A stretch of 64,000 nt of DNA from VRUE01 sp963788975 (GCA_963788975.1 CAWBIJ010000004.1:124001-188000); one strand, 5' to 3'. Shown: positions 33,569 through 42,827, counted from the stretch's first letter. Program-made: numbers and translations. Notes: generated by a model from the sequence alone, not told the origin.

Positions 33569-34801
33569 CTAGGCGACGGCTGAAAGGTCGCTGTCGGGGT
33601 CGGCGAGCTGGGCCTTGGCGGCAGAGACGTCGACGCGGTCGGCGAGCAGGCGGCGAGCCTCGGCGAGGTCTTCGGAGCGGTCGACGCTGAGCGCGCCGGC
33701 GACGCGGCCGTCCTTCAAGTACCAGACCGAGAACTGCCCGGAGTCGCGGTCGCCGCGCCAGATCTCCTCGTCCCACTCATAAGCGGGGCCGACGTACTCG
33801 AGCCCGGCCCAGTCGGCGAGGTCGCTAAAGAAGTAGGGAACGACGTCGTAGTCGCCCTCCTCGCCAAGCATGTTGCGGGCGACGTGCATTCCCTGCTGCA
33901 TCGCCACGTCCCAGTGCTCGACCCGCAGCCGCCGCCCGTGGATGACGCTGTCATAGGAGCAGCAGTCGCCCGCGGCGTAGATCCCCTCGACTGAGCTCTG
34001 CAGCTTCGAGTCGCAGACGATGCCGTCATCGACCTCGAGTCCGGCGCGCTGGGCGAGCATCGCGTCGGGACGCACACCAGCGCCGACCACGGCCGCGTCG
34101 CACTCGACCGCGAGGCCGCTTTTGGCGAGCACCGCCTTGACCCGGCCGTCGCCCTCGAAGGCCTCCAGCTCCTCGCCACCATGAATGGTGATGCCCTTGG
34201 ACTCGAGCAGCTCGTGGAACCAGCGGCCGGCGTCCTCGCCGAAGGTGCGCGAGAGGACCACGTCCTCCATCGTGACGATCGTGCAATCGACGCCCCTCGC
34301 GGTCAGCGAGGCGGCGACCTCGCAGCCGATGTAGCTGCCGCCGACCAGGACCACGCGCTCCGCCGCCTCGGCGTCTGCGCGGATCGCATCGGAGTTGCCG
34401 TAGGCGCGCAGGTAGTGGATGCCCTCGTTCTCGGCGCCCTCGACGCGGAGGATGTTGACCATCGCGCCGGTGCCGAGCAGCGCCTTGCCGAAGGCCACCT
34501 CCTCCCCGCCCTGCAGCTTCGCCGTGCGGGCCGCCGGGTCGAGCGACATCACGTTGGTGCCGGTGCGCAGCTCGACCTCGTTCTCCTCATACCAGCTCGG
34601 CGAGTTGACGTAGGCGTCCTCGCGCCCCGCCTCGCCGCGCAGGTACTCCTTGGAAAGCGGCGGCCGTTCGTAGGGCGGCTCCGGCTCGCGCCCGACCAGC
34701 AGGATCGAACCCTCGGCGCCGCGCTTGCGCAGCTCGGCGGCGCAGTTGCCCGAAGCGAGGCCGCCGCCGATGAGGAGAAAGTCGACCTCACGGTCAGCCA
34801 T
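33569..34801 (-). CDS. FAD-dependent pyridine nucleotide-disulfide-type reductase (ferredoxin/rubredoxin reductase-like)
   Basis: Flavoprotein of 410 residues. The N-terminal FAD-binding motif FLLIGGGLASGNCAAEL, the PYERPPLSKEYLRG segment typical of ferredoxin reductase-like enzymes, the NAD-binding VVLVGGSYIGCEVAASL and the second FAD motif VEGIYAAGDCC are in order. A C-terminal reductase domain (AYEWDEEIWRGD, GALSVDRSEDL) completes it. The electron acceptor is not evident; no ferredoxin gene is adjacent. It is 5 nt downstream of the TrkA-type gene pair on the same strand. Confidence 0.9.
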   Translation of the reverse strand: MADREVDFLLIGGGLASGNCAAELRKRGAEGSILLVGREPEPPYERPPLSKEYLRGEAGREDAYVNSPSWYEENEVELRTGTNVMSLDPAARTAKLQGGEEVAFGKALLGTGAMVNILRVEGAENEGIHYLRAYGNSDAIRADAEAAERVVLVGGSYIGCEVAASLTARGVDCTIVTMEDVVLSRTFGEDAGRWFHELLESKGITIHGGEELEAFEGDGRVKAVLAKSGLAVECDAAVVGAGVRPDAMLAQRAGLEVDDGIVCDSKLQSSVEGIYAAGDCCSYDSVIHGRRLRVEHWDVAMQQGMHVARNMLGEEGDYDVVPYFFSDLADWAGLEYVGPAYEWDEEIWRGDRDSGQFSVWYLKDGRVAGALSVDRSEDLAEARRLLADRVDVSAAKAQLADPDSDLSAVA

Positions 34802-34806
34802 CGGGC

Positions 34807-35493
34807 TCAGCCGTCCGTGCCGGCGCCGTTGCCGCCGCCGGGACCGAAGAGCTGCTTGAGGTCGTCCTCGCGGCCGGGGTCGAGGACGGCGAGGATCTCG
34901 TCGCCGGCCTCGAGCACCGTCTCCGGACCCGGGACAAAGCCCTTGCCGTCGCGCAGGACCGAGATCAGCAGGCTCCCTTCCGGCATCTCGAGGTCGCCGA
35001 CCCGACGCCCGGTGACGACCGAGTCCTGGCCAAGCAGCATCTCGATGATCTCCAGCTGCTCCTCCTGCAGGTCGAGCAGGTGGATCAGACCGTACTCGGG
35101 CACCTCGTGCTCGATCAGGCGCAGGATCAGGTCGGTGGCGGAGACCACCGGTTTGATCCCGAGCAGGTCGAAGTGCTCGCGGTTGCGCGGGTTGTTGACG
35201 CGGGCGATCACCTGGCCGACCTCGTACTTCTCGCGGGCGACCTGGCAGATCAGCATGTTGTCCTCGTCGTCGCCGGTTACCGCGATCACCATGTCGGCGC
35301 GTTGAATCCCGGCCCGCTCCAGCACCCAGAGCTCGGAGGCGTCGCCGTAGGTGATGTTGTGCTCAAGCTCCTGCTCGACCATCAGGTAGCGGCGTCGGTT
35401 GCTCTCGATCGCGGTCACCTCGTGGCCCTTTTCGAGCAGCTCGCGGGTCAGATTCCAACCGACCTTGCCCGCTCCGACGACGATGATGTACAC
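34807..35493 (-). CDS. TrkA/CeoC-type potassium uptake regulator (RCK N and C domains)
   Basis: Cytoplasmic NAD-binding regulator of K+ transport, about 228 residues. The RCK-N Rossmann motif IIVVGAGKVGWNLTREL is followed by ESNRRRYLMVEQEL and GDASELWVLERAGI. A TrkA-C domain (about 145-215, EGSLLISVLRDGKGFVPGPETVLEAGDEILAVL) is present. GTG at 35493, just after the neighbouring stop, is the likely start. A longer frame runs upstream into the previous gene. Pairing with a second TrkA and an APC-type permease matches the mycobacterial ceoB-ceoC neighbourhood. Confidence 0.88.
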   Translation of the reverse strand: MYIIVVGAGKVGWNLTRELLEKGHEVTAIESNRRRYLMVEQELEHNITYGDASELWVLERAGIQRADMVIAVTGDDEDNMLICQVAREKYEVGQVIARVNNPRNREHFDLLGIKPVVSATDLILRLIEHEVPEYGLIHLLDLQEEQLEIIEMLLGQDSVVTGRRVGDLEMPEGSLLISVLRDGKGFVPGPETVLEAGDEILAVLDPGREDDLKQLFGPGGGNGAGTDG

Positions 35494-35495
35494 GC

Positions 35496-35966
35496 TCAGA
35501 CCGCCTCGCGCTGGGTGCCGGCGCCGCCGGCGCCGTTGCGTTGGGCACCGTCGCGCACGGCGCTCTCCAGCATGTCGATCGCAACCCGGGTCGGGCAGAT
35601 CGTGTGCACGCCCTGGCGCTGGTACCACTCGGCCCGCAGCGGGTCGAGGATCCGCGCGATCACCGTCGGCACCTCGTAGCGGCGCTGGGCAATCTGGGCG
35701 ATCACGATGTTGGTGTTGTCGCCGTCGGTGGAGGCGATAAAGGCATCGGCCTTCTCGATTCCGGCGGCGACCAGCGCGTCCGTCTCGAGTCCAGCGCCGA
35801 CGGTGAAGTGACCGCCGTGGTCCTCCCAGCCCTTCTCGAGGCCGACCTCGAGCCTGGCGTGGGACTCGGGGTCCTCGTCGAGGCAGGAGACCTCGTGGCC
35901 CTCGCGCAGCATCGCCCGTGCCACCGAGGAGCCGACCCGCCCACAGCCCACGATCAGGATGAACAT
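35496..35966 (-). CDS. TrkA/CeoB-type potassium uptake regulator (RCK N domain only)
   Basis: NAD-binding regulator of 156 residues with motif ILIVGCGRVGSSVARAM, then FTVGAGLETDALVAAGI and TDGDNTNIVIAQIA. There is no TrkA-C domain, and the C-terminus is a short Gly/Ala-rich tail. It lies 2 nt before the second TrkA gene and 9 nt after a permease-USP gene, so the three probably form one unit. Confidence 0.88.
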   Translation of the reverse strand: MFILIVGCGRVGSSVARAMLREGHEVSCLDEDPESHARLEVGLEKGWEDHGGHFTVGAGLETDALVAAGIEKADAFIASTDGDNTNIVIAQIAQRRYEVPTVIARILDPLRAEWYQRQGVHTICPTRVAIDMLESAVRDGAQRNGAGGAGTQREAV

Positions 35967-35975
35967 GCCCTGATA

Positions 35976-37952
35976 CTAGGCCGATTCAGCGTCGGGGGGC
36001 GCGGTCAGCAGCACCCGGCAGGGGGCCTTCTTCAGCACGTACTCGGTCGCGGCACCGATCTCGGCCGGCTTCTTCTCCGCGATCCCGCCGAGGGTGGCGC
36101 CGCCGCGGATCTTGGTCGGCGGCTCGGCGCCGACGACGATCGCCTCGGCGCCGTTACGTCGCGCCGCCTCGACGATCCCGGCGCCGACGTCGCGGGCGCG
36201 GATCAGCTCGACGCCGATGGCGACGTCCTCGTACTCCTCCCCCACCTCGCGGGCCCGCTCCAGCGCTCGCTGCGCCTGTTGCTCCTGCTCAGGGGGCAAG
36301 TTGCCGTCGAGCGGCTGGCTCAACGGCACCGCGACCACGTAGACGAGGTCGAGCCGGGCGTCCTCGACCTGACCGTCCGACTGCTCCTGCTCGGCCGCGG
36401 CGAGCCGGCCCGCGGTCGAGACGATGTCGTCGTCGAGACCGGTGCCGAAGACCGGCACGAGAATGCGACGGAAGGCGACCTCGGGCACCTGCTTGGTCAG
36501 CGCCCGCTCGCTGACCGTGACCCGCTTGGTCAGGGTCGTGCCCTCGAAAACCTTGCGGTAGACGACGTAGAAGAGCAGGCCGAAGGCCATCCAGCCGCCG
36601 CCGACCCAGCGGGCGGTGTCGTGGTAGGCGAGCACGCTGAGGAAGGCGAGGCCGCTGACCAAGGCGGCGAAGATCGCCGGTGCCGGCAGCCGGGCGCCGC
36701 GCCAGCTGAAGCTCCAGCCGACCTGGAAGGGCCGGGGGCGATCGGGGTCGGTAACGCGCAGACGCACGATCGAGAGGTGGGCGATCGTGATCGCCAGGGT
36801 GGCGCCGAAGGCGTAGAGGCCAGCGAGCAGCTTGACGTCAGCAGGGATGACGAGGCCGAGCGCGATCAGGCCGCAGAGTGCGATCGCCACGTGCGGCGTC
36901 GGGTGGCTCTTGCCGAGCTTGCCCAGCCAGCTCGGGATCTGGCGGTTGATCGCCAGCGTGTAGATGTGGCGGGAGACGCCGAGCATCGCCGTGCTCGCCG
37001 CCCAGACCAAGACGGGTGTGGCGACGAGGGCAACGATCCAGCGCATCGAGTCCGCCACCCAGGCCGGTTTGTATGCGGAGACCACGCCGAGAAGCGGCGC
37101 CTCGACGAACTCGTTGCCGAGGGCGGTCTCGGGGCCTTGAGGCCCGGCGACCACCGGCACCGCCATCAGCGCGATCGCGGCCATCCCGGCGTAGACGAGC
37201 GGCACGGCGACGACGCCGAGGGTGACGACCCGCCGCAGGTCTCGCCGCCGGACCTCGATGTCCGGAGCGAGGTCGGAGGCGGCCTCGATCCCAGCGTAGG
37301 CGAGCATCGCGATCACGCCGGCGTAGACGATGTCGGTAAAGTTGGGGTCGGCGAAGAGGTCGAGCTGGTCGGTCAGCCGGTCCGGGTGAAAGACAGCAAG
37401 CAGTCCGACCGCGATCACCGCCAGCTGCAGGGCGATGTCGGCGAGGGCCAAGGTGACGAGCCATGCCTGCCGTCCCTTGCCGGTGATGTTGAGGACGTTT
37501 AGGACACAGGCGGTGAGGATCACCGCGGCAGCGACGCCGATCTCCCAGCCGGGGTCGGCGAGGTTGCCAGAGACCGGCTGCAGGTAGTGCGGCACGGAGA
37601 TCGCCGCCAGGGCGAGAACGATTAGGTAGTCGATCAGGATCGCCCAACCGGCGATAAAGGCGATCAGCTCGTTGAAGGCGTGGCGGGCGAAGCTGGAAGA
37701 GCCGCCGCGCTCGCGCAGCATCGCGCCGCCCTCGACGTAGGTGAGAGCGGTGAGGCCGAAGAGCAGCCCGGCGGCGAGGAAGATCAGCGGCGTGAGGCCG
37801 AGGCCGCGGTCGGCGACGACGCCGAGCGCGAAGTAGATCGAGAAGCCGATCGAGGAGTAGACGGCAGCGAAGAGCCAGGGTACGCCGAGGCCGCGGCTCA
37901 GCAGCGGCGAGGGCCGCAGGGGCGGACGCCGCTGCGGCTCCGGCGTACTCAC
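35976..37952 (-). CDS. APC-superfamily permease fused to a universal stress protein domain (KimA-like)
   Basis: Membrane transporter of 658 residues: about 12 transmembrane helices to about residue 450, then a USP-like cytoplasmic domain (RILVPVFGTGLDDDIVSTAGRL, AEAIVVGAEPPTKIRGGATLGG). The N-terminal GVPWLFAAVYSSIGFSIYFALG is typical of the APC group that includes the K+ importer KimA. Adjacent TrkA-type regulators, as at mycobacterial ceoB/ceoC, favour potassium over amino acids as substrate, but this is inference. Confidence 0.85.
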   Translation of the reverse strand: MSTPEPQRRPPLRPSPLLSRGLGVPWLFAAVYSSIGFSIYFALGVVADRGLGLTPLIFLAAGLLFGLTALTYVEGGAMLRERGGSSSFARHAFNELIAFIAGWAILIDYLIVLALAAISVPHYLQPVSGNLADPGWEIGVAAAVILTACVLNVLNITGKGRQAWLVTLALADIALQLAVIAVGLLAVFHPDRLTDQLDLFADPNFTDIVYAGVIAMLAYAGIEAASDLAPDIEVRRRDLRRVVTLGVVAVPLVYAGMAAIALMAVPVVAGPQGPETALGNEFVEAPLLGVVSAYKPAWVADSMRWIVALVATPVLVWAASTAMLGVSRHIYTLAINRQIPSWLGKLGKSHPTPHVAIALCGLIALGLVIPADVKLLAGLYAFGATLAITIAHLSIVRLRVTDPDRPRPFQVGWSFSWRGARLPAPAIFAALVSGLAFLSVLAYHDTARWVGGGWMAFGLLFYVVYRKVFEGTTLTKRVTVSERALTKQVPEVAFRRILVPVFGTGLDDDIVSTAGRLAAAEQEQSDGQVEDARLDLVYVVAVPLSQPLDGNLPPEQEQQAQRALERAREVGEEYEDVAIGVELIRARDVGAGIVEAARRNGAEAIVVGAEPPTKIRGGATLGGIAEKKPAEIGAATEYVLKKAPCRVLLTAPPDAESA

Positions 37953-38143
37953 GGACTCATCCGCGCCGAGACCCAGAGGCGGCCGGCGCCGACCGCGACG
38001 AAGGCGACGCCGAGCAGCGTCCCCACCGAGAGCGGCCCGCCGCCCGCGGCGAGAGTCGTCACCAGGATCACCAGGCCGATGGCGAGGAAGGCGACGGAGA
38101 GGGCGCGGACGGAGCCGCGATAGATCCGCTCGGGAGAGGCCAT
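37949..38143 (-). CDS. Small two-helix membrane protein
   Basis: Not recognised. It has 64 residues with two transmembrane helices (about 13-33 and 38-58) separated by AGGGPLS. It overlaps the permease start by 4 nt and sits between two APC-USP permease genes, so it may be a small accessory subunit of the transporter. Confidence 0.65.
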   Translation of the reverse strand: MASPERIYRGSVRALSVAFLAIGLVILVTTLAAGGGPLSVGTLLGVAFVAVGAGRLWVSARMSP

Positions 38144-38179
38144 CGCGGCGATTCTAGGCCGGTGCGACGGCGATGCCCG

Positions 38180-40072
38180 TCACGCCAGGCTGGGCGTCGC
38201 CTCGGCTTGGACCGGCGGGTCGGAGACGACGATGACGCGGCAGGGACGCTCGCCGAGGACTGTCTCGAGGGTCTTGTCGTAGAGCGGCTTGCCGTTGCGG
38301 TAGCGCAGGCCGACGACCACTGCGGCGGCGTCGATCTCCTTCGCCTCCTCGGAAATCGAGTAGCCGGCCTGGCCGGGCCTGACCCTCTCGACGTGCCCGG
38401 TGACGCGCTGGCCCCCGATCAGTCTCGCCTGCTCGACCTTGCTCTGCGCCTCGACTTCCTGCTCGGGCATGTCGGCGTCGAGTGGCAGATGGGTTGGCAC
38501 AGTCAACATCGAGTGAACGTGAACGCCACGACGCCGGCGTGAAGCGAGCTTGATCGCGGTGGCGACCATCTCCTCGGAGAATGATTCGTCGTCCTCGAAG
38601 CCGACCAAGACGCTGCGGTACTCGATCTCCTCGACGCCGAGCGGCTCGGGCGTCACCACCTTCACCGTCTCGGTGAGGGGCAGCCGCTGGCTGCGCCGAT
38701 AGAGCACGTAGACGGCGATGCCGAGCGCCATCCAGCCGAGTCCGACCGCCAGGGTGCGCGGGTTGAGCGCCATCACCACGATCCAAGCGGCGAAGGTCCC
38801 GGCGCCGCCGAGCACCGCGGTCAGCGGCAGCTCGACGCCGAAGGCGCGGAAGTTGAGCGGCGGCTTCCAGGGCCGCTCGTCTTCGGAGTTGCGCCGCCGC
38901 AGCTGGATCACCGCGACATGGGCGATCGTGAACGAGAGCATCGCGCCGAACGAGTACATCGTCGCCAGGAAGTCGGTCTCTCCAGGGAGCAGGGTGATTA
39001 TCGCCACCACAGCGAAGACCAGGATCGCGACGTAGGGGGTGCGGTAGCGCGGGTGGACCTGGCGCAGGCCCTCTGGCAGCTGGCGGTGCTGGCCCATCGA
39101 GTAGGTGAGGCGGGAGACGCCGATCATGCCCGCATTGGTGGCGATCAGGAGGATCACCGCGGCGAGGATGCCGACGTAGAAGCGCAGGACTTCGGTGAGG
39201 CCGTGGCCGAGCCCGAGGTTCTCGACGATGCCGAGGATCGGGTCACCGGCGAACTCGGTGCCGAGCGCTGTCGTGAACTGCCCGGCCGCGTCCTGGGTGA
39301 CCGGCATCGCCGAGAGTGCCACGATCGGGATCAGCAGATAGAGGGCGAGCACGGCGACGACGGTGAGGCCGACGCTGCGCGGGATCGTCCGCGCCGCGTC
39401 GCGCGCCTCCTCGGCCATGTTGGAGATCGTCTCGATCCCGGTGTAGGCGATCATCCCGACAGCGATGCCGAGTGCGAAGTCGCTCCAGGTCGGGGCGACG
39501 CCGAGCTCGACGTTGTCGACCAGGATCTCCGGACTGAGCACGACGAAGACGCCGATTCCGACGAGGACCACCTGGGTAGCGAGGTCGGCGACGGCGAGGA
39601 TCAGGTTGAACCGGGCCGACTCCTGTGAGCCGCGGATGTTGAGCGCGGCGAGGGCGACGATCAGGGCGGCGCCGGCGATGATGTCGCCGGGCCCGTGCCC
39701 CAGCGGCTCCCAGAAGACGGCCAGGTAATGGGGCACGAAGTAGGCCGAGATCGCGACCGTGATCACGTAGTTGAGCATCTGCCCCCAGGCCGCGACGAAG
39801 CTGACCAGCTCGTTGAAGGCGTGGCGGGCAAAGCTGGAGGAGCCGCCGGCCTCTGGGTACATCACCGTCGCCTCGGCATAGGTGGCGGCGGTGGCGGCGA
39901 AGATCAGGCCGGCGATGACGAAGGCGACCGGCGTCAGCCCGAGCGCAAAGGCAGCGGTGACCCCGAGCGCGTAGTAGATCGAGGAGCCGACGTTGCCGTA
40001 GGCGGCGGAGAACAGCGCCCCAACGCCGTGGACGCGGCTCAGCGATTCATCGCGGGGAATTCGCTGCGCCAT
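38180..40072 (-). CDS. APC-superfamily permease fused to a universal stress protein domain, second copy
   Basis: It has 630 residues, homologous in architecture to the neighbouring 658-residue permease: about 12 transmembrane helices, with GALFSAAYGNVGSSIYYALG near the N-terminus, and a C-terminal USP domain (YRSVLVGFEDDESFSEEMVATAIKL, AAAVVVGLRYRNGKPLYDKTLE). Conserved PEAGGSSSFARHAFNEL matches the other copy (SSSFARHAFNEL). It is probably a paralogue from duplication with diverged specificity or regulation. Stop is 36 nt before the small membrane protein start. Confidence 0.85.
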   Translation of the reverse strand: MAQRIPRDESLSRVHGVGALFSAAYGNVGSSIYYALGVTAAFALGLTPVAFVIAGLIFAATAATYAEATVMYPEAGGSSSFARHAFNELVSFVAAWGQMLNYVITVAISAYFVPHYLAVFWEPLGHGPGDIIAGAALIVALAALNIRGSQESARFNLILAVADLATQVVLVGIGVFVVLSPEILVDNVELGVAPTWSDFALGIAVGMIAYTGIETISNMAEEARDAARTIPRSVGLTVVAVLALYLLIPIVALSAMPVTQDAAGQFTTALGTEFAGDPILGIVENLGLGHGLTEVLRFYVGILAAVILLIATNAGMIGVSRLTYSMGQHRQLPEGLRQVHPRYRTPYVAILVFAVVAIITLLPGETDFLATMYSFGAMLSFTIAHVAVIQLRRRNSEDERPWKPPLNFRAFGVELPLTAVLGGAGTFAAWIVVMALNPRTLAVGLGWMALGIAVYVLYRRSQRLPLTETVKVVTPEPLGVEEIEYRSVLVGFEDDESFSEEMVATAIKLASRRRRGVHVHSMLTVPTHLPLDADMPEQEVEAQSKVEQARLIGGQRVTGHVERVRPGQAGYSISEEAKEIDAAAVVVGLRYRNGKPLYDKTLETVLGERPCRVIVVSDPPVQAEATPSLA

Positions 40073-40110
40073 CTAGGCGCGGATCGGGATCGGCATCGAC
40101 GGCGAATATA

Positions 40111-40142
40111 CGGCCGCCGGCGCCCCGCTGCGCCGGCGGCCG
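40111..40142 (-). terminator. GC-rich hairpin downstream of the subtilase gene
   Basis: Perfect 12-bp arms CGGCCGCCGGCG/CGCCGGCGGCCG with an 8-nt loop, about 38 nt past the subtilase stop on the minus strand, with TATATTC following. It is a likely terminator between the subtilase and the permease operon. Confidence 0.6.
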
Positions 40143-40180
40143 TCCGCTGCTAGTCGGTCATGCCGCTGGCCTTGGGTCCA

Positions 40181-41479
40181 CTACGGGTTGAACGCTGTTT
40201 CGTTGCTGACGTCCAGCAGTTTCTCTTGCACTCCATCGCCCGAGGTGTCTTCCCAGCCTTCGTTTCCCTCTTTGATCAGTTCTTCGCGAATCGTTTCCAC
40301 GTCTCCCTTGTTTTGCGGATTCGACATGCTGGTGAGAATCGCGGCAGCGCCGGCGACGTGAGGGGCCGCCATCGAGGTTCCCCACCAGCCTGCTTCCGCA
40401 TACGTTTTGCCGGTAACGGTCGAACGGATGCAGGTCCCGGGCGCCGCGATCTCGATGTCTTGGCCGAAGTTGCTGAATGCGGCGAGCGTATCGTCGAAGC
40501 GCGGGCCATATTTTGCTTCGAATTCTCCCCGGCATGCGTTGGGTTCCGCTTCCTGGTTCGGAATCCCGTCGAAATCGGTGATCGCGGAGACGGTGATCAC
40601 GTCGGGGTGGGTGCCGTAGACGGATTCTTTGGCGTCGCCGCTGTTGTTGCCGGCGGCAACCACGTAGACGATCCCTTTTTCGACTGATTTCGAGATCGCT
40701 TTTTTCCAGGCTTCCGTCGCTTTGCAGGGCAGGCCCCCGCATTCGATGCTCATGTTGGCGACCTCGATTTCGCTGGCCTTTGACGTCACCCAGTTGATCC
40801 CGGCGATCTCCTCCGACTCCCAGTTCACCCCGGTCCCCAGCGTCTTCACGCTCAAGATACGGGCGCCGGGGGCAACGCCAACGACGCCTTCGCTGTTGTC
40901 TAAGGCGGCAACCGTGCCGGCGACATGGGTGCCATGGTCGTTGGCTGTGCCTTTTCCGTCTTCGCATTTGGCTTCTTTTTCCGTGCCGTTGGAGCAATCC
41001 GTCCAGTCGACGACGTTGAGATCGGGATGAGATGGTTCGACCCCGTTGTCGATCACCGCTACGCCGACGTTGACTTTCACGTCGTCGACTTCGTCGATGT
41101 CGATGTTTTTGTTAGCGCTCGCAAAGGTCCGAACGATGCCGGTCGGGTTGGGCTGCGCAGCCAGGGCGCGCACATGGTCCAGCTCCACGGATCGCACACG
41201 CGGATCGCGCCGCAGGTCCTCGGCTGCCGCTTCGGTCATGGTGGCCGAGTAGCCATTGAGCGCGGCGCCATAGACGAAGCCGAGGGTGCTGTCGCGCTGT
41301 TCGGTCTGAGCACGGGCGACGGCGCCCAGACGGTCGACCGATTCCTCCAGAACGACGATGTAGCGTCGTTCGGCACCGGATGGCTCGCTGGCGGAGAGCG
41401 CCGGTGGGACGCAAATCGCCAAGGCAGCAAGGAACGCCAAGAAAATGGTTCTGAGTGAGTAGGACGGAGTACCAGACAT
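40181..41479 (-). CDS. Secreted subtilisin-like serine protease (S8)
   Basis: It has 432 residues: signal peptide (1-30, ending PPALSA), inhibitor I9-type propeptide (about 38-105, RRYIVVLEESVD) and an S8 catalytic domain. Catalytic triad Asp144 (VAVIDNGVEPSHPDL), His182 (DHGTHVAGT) and Ser369 (GTSMAAPHVAGA); oxyanion Asn278 (AAGNNSG). Cysteine pairs suggest disulfides. ATG 41479 is chosen because AGGAGG lies 6 nt upstream; a longer frame from 41533 lacks this. The codon choice is richer in A and T (AAA, TTT, GAA) than neighbouring cytoplasmic genes. Monocistronic by context. Confidence 0.93.
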   Translation of the reverse strand: MSGTPSYSLRTIFLAFLAALAICVPPALSASEPSGAERRYIVVLEESVDRLGAVARAQTEQRDSTLGFVYGAALNGYSATMTEAAAEDLRRDPRVRSVELDHVRALAAQPNPTGIVRTFASANKNIDIDEVDDVKVNVGVAVIDNGVEPSHPDLNVVDWTDCSNGTEKEAKCEDGKGTANDHGTHVAGTVAALDNSEGVVGVAPGARILSVKTLGTGVNWESEEIAGINWVTSKASEIEVANMSIECGGLPCKATEAWKKAISKSVEKGIVYVVAAGNNSGDAKESVYGTHPDVITVSAITDFDGIPNQEAEPNACRGEFEAKYGPRFDDTLAAFSNFGQDIEIAAPGTCIRSTVTGKTYAEAGWWGTSMAAPHVAGAAAILTSMSNPQNKGDVETIREELIKEGNEGWEDTSGDGVQEKLLDVSNETAFNP

Positions 41480-41573
41480 CAACTTCCTCCTCCCCGCCCT
41501 TCGCCTGCCCTGGGCCGGCATAGGTTCCTTCATCGCGTGAAATAGTCAAGTTTTTTTGTGTGATGTTTCCTAT

Positions 41574-42662
41574 CTATGCGCGCCGCTCGCCTCCCACTGC
41601 CCGCTGGACGTGGGCGCGGGTCAGCTCTGCCGGCGAAGCGCAGCCACAAAGCGCCAGCGTCAGCTCGAGCTCGTCACGGAGCAGCTCGAGCACGCGGTGG
41701 GCGCCCTGCTCGCCGTCAACAGCCAAACCCCAGAGCGCGGGACGGCCGACCAGGACCGCGTCGGCGCCAAGCGCCAGGGCGATGGCGACATCGGTTCCGC
41801 GACGAACGCCGCCATCGACGAGGACGGTGGCGCGCTGCGCGACCGCGTCGACCACCTCAGGCAACGCGTCGGCGCCGGCGGCGACGCAATCGAGCTGGCG
41901 ACCGCCGTGGTTGGAGACGACCACGCCCGCGGCGCCGTGCTCGACGGCAAGTGCTGCGTCATCGGCGGTGAGGATCCCCTTGACCAGGACCGGTAGGTCG
42001 CACTCGGAGGCGATCTTCTCGAGCTCTGCCCAACCGAGCGCGGGGTCCATCAAGGCGAAGGTCTCCGCGATCGTCATAGCGCGCTGAGAGCCGAGGACGG
42101 CCTGCACGCTGGGCACGCCGATGCTCTCGGGGATCTTGAAGCCAGTCCTCAGGTCCCGCTCGCGACGACCGCCTGGCGGCGCGTCGACCGTGACGACGAT
42201 CGACTCGAAGCCGGACTCGATCGCCTCGTCCACCAGGGCTCGGGTGACTCCTTGGTCTTTGAAGCAGTAGAGCTGGAACCAGAGGCGAGCCCCAGGCGCT
42301 GCCGCCGCGACCTCACTCGGTCGTGCCGTCGCCAGCGTCGACAGGCACATCAAGGTTCCGGCTTCGGCGGCAGCCCGTGCCATCCCAGCCTCTCCGTCCT
42401 CGTGAACCAATCGCTGGTAGGCGACCGGCGCAACGAGCACCGGCATCGCCAGCTCCCCTCCCATCAGCTCAACCGACGTATCGACCTCGCCCACCCCAGC
42501 CAGCATCCGCGGCCGCAACCGCCAGCGCCGCCAAGCCGCCACGTTGTCCCCCAACGTCACCTCATCACAAGCCCCGCCGGCGAAGTAGCCCAGCACACCG
42601 GCCTCAAGCTTCTCAGCAGCTGCCCGCTCGTAATCAGCGACGTTGATCAGGTCATCCTCCAC
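41574..42662 (-). CDS. FMN-dependent alpha-hydroxyacid oxidase/dehydrogenase
   Basis: Family of L-lactate/glycolate oxidases, which oxidise 2-hydroxyacids to 2-oxoacids. It has 362 residues. The N-terminal NVADYERAAAEKLEAGVLGYFAGGACDE, APVAYQRLVHEDGE, FQLYCFKD, VVTVDAPPGGRRERDLRTGF and the active-site SNHGGRQLDCV with the catalytic His are diagnostic. LVDGGVRRGTDVAIALALGADAVLVGRP is the FMN phosphate site. The exact substrate cannot be fixed from sequence. It is downstream of hppA and a long hairpin. Confidence 0.92.
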   Translation of the reverse strand: MEDDLINVADYERAAAEKLEAGVLGYFAGGACDEVTLGDNVAAWRRWRLRPRMLAGVGEVDTSVELMGGELAMPVLVAPVAYQRLVHEDGEAGMARAAAEAGTLMCLSTLATARPSEVAAAAPGARLWFQLYCFKDQGVTRALVDEAIESGFESIVVTVDAPPGGRRERDLRTGFKIPESIGVPSVQAVLGSQRAMTIAETFALMDPALGWAELEKIASECDLPVLVKGILTADDAALAVEHGAAGVVVSNHGGRQLDCVAAGADALPEVVDAVAQRATVLVDGGVRRGTDVAIALALGADAVLVGRPALWGLAVDGEQGAHRVLELLRDELELTLALCGCASPAELTRAHVQRAVGGERRA

Positions 42663-42689
42663 GCGCGCGACCCTAGCCGCTCCCGCTCG

Positions 42690-42812
42690 AGGAGGGGGCG
42701 GTGTGCCCCTCCCACAAGCGGCGTCCTATTTTTCGCCCTAACCAGGCCCGCGGTCAGTCGCGACGAGCGAGGCGAAAAACCCAGCGCAGTGGGAGGGGCA
42801 CACCGCCCCCTC
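42690..42812 (-). terminator. Long perfect hairpin with nested inner stem downstream of hppA
   Basis: Perfect 24-nt arms (42690-42713 and 42789-42812) enclose a 75-nt loop that itself contains 9-nt arms TTTTTCGCC/GGCGAAAAA (42729-42737 and 42771-42779). It starts 16 nt after the hppA stop. It is similar in style to the hairpin after ftsZ. Probable terminator or 3'-end stabiliser. Confidence 0.6.
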
Positions 42813-42827
42813 CCACTGCCTGAGCTT

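Noticed and set aside
35541..37502. 653-codon plus-strand open frame
   Set aside because: Antisense to an APC-USP permease and a TrkA gene, both with clear motifs; Asp/Gly/Arg-rich shadow composition.
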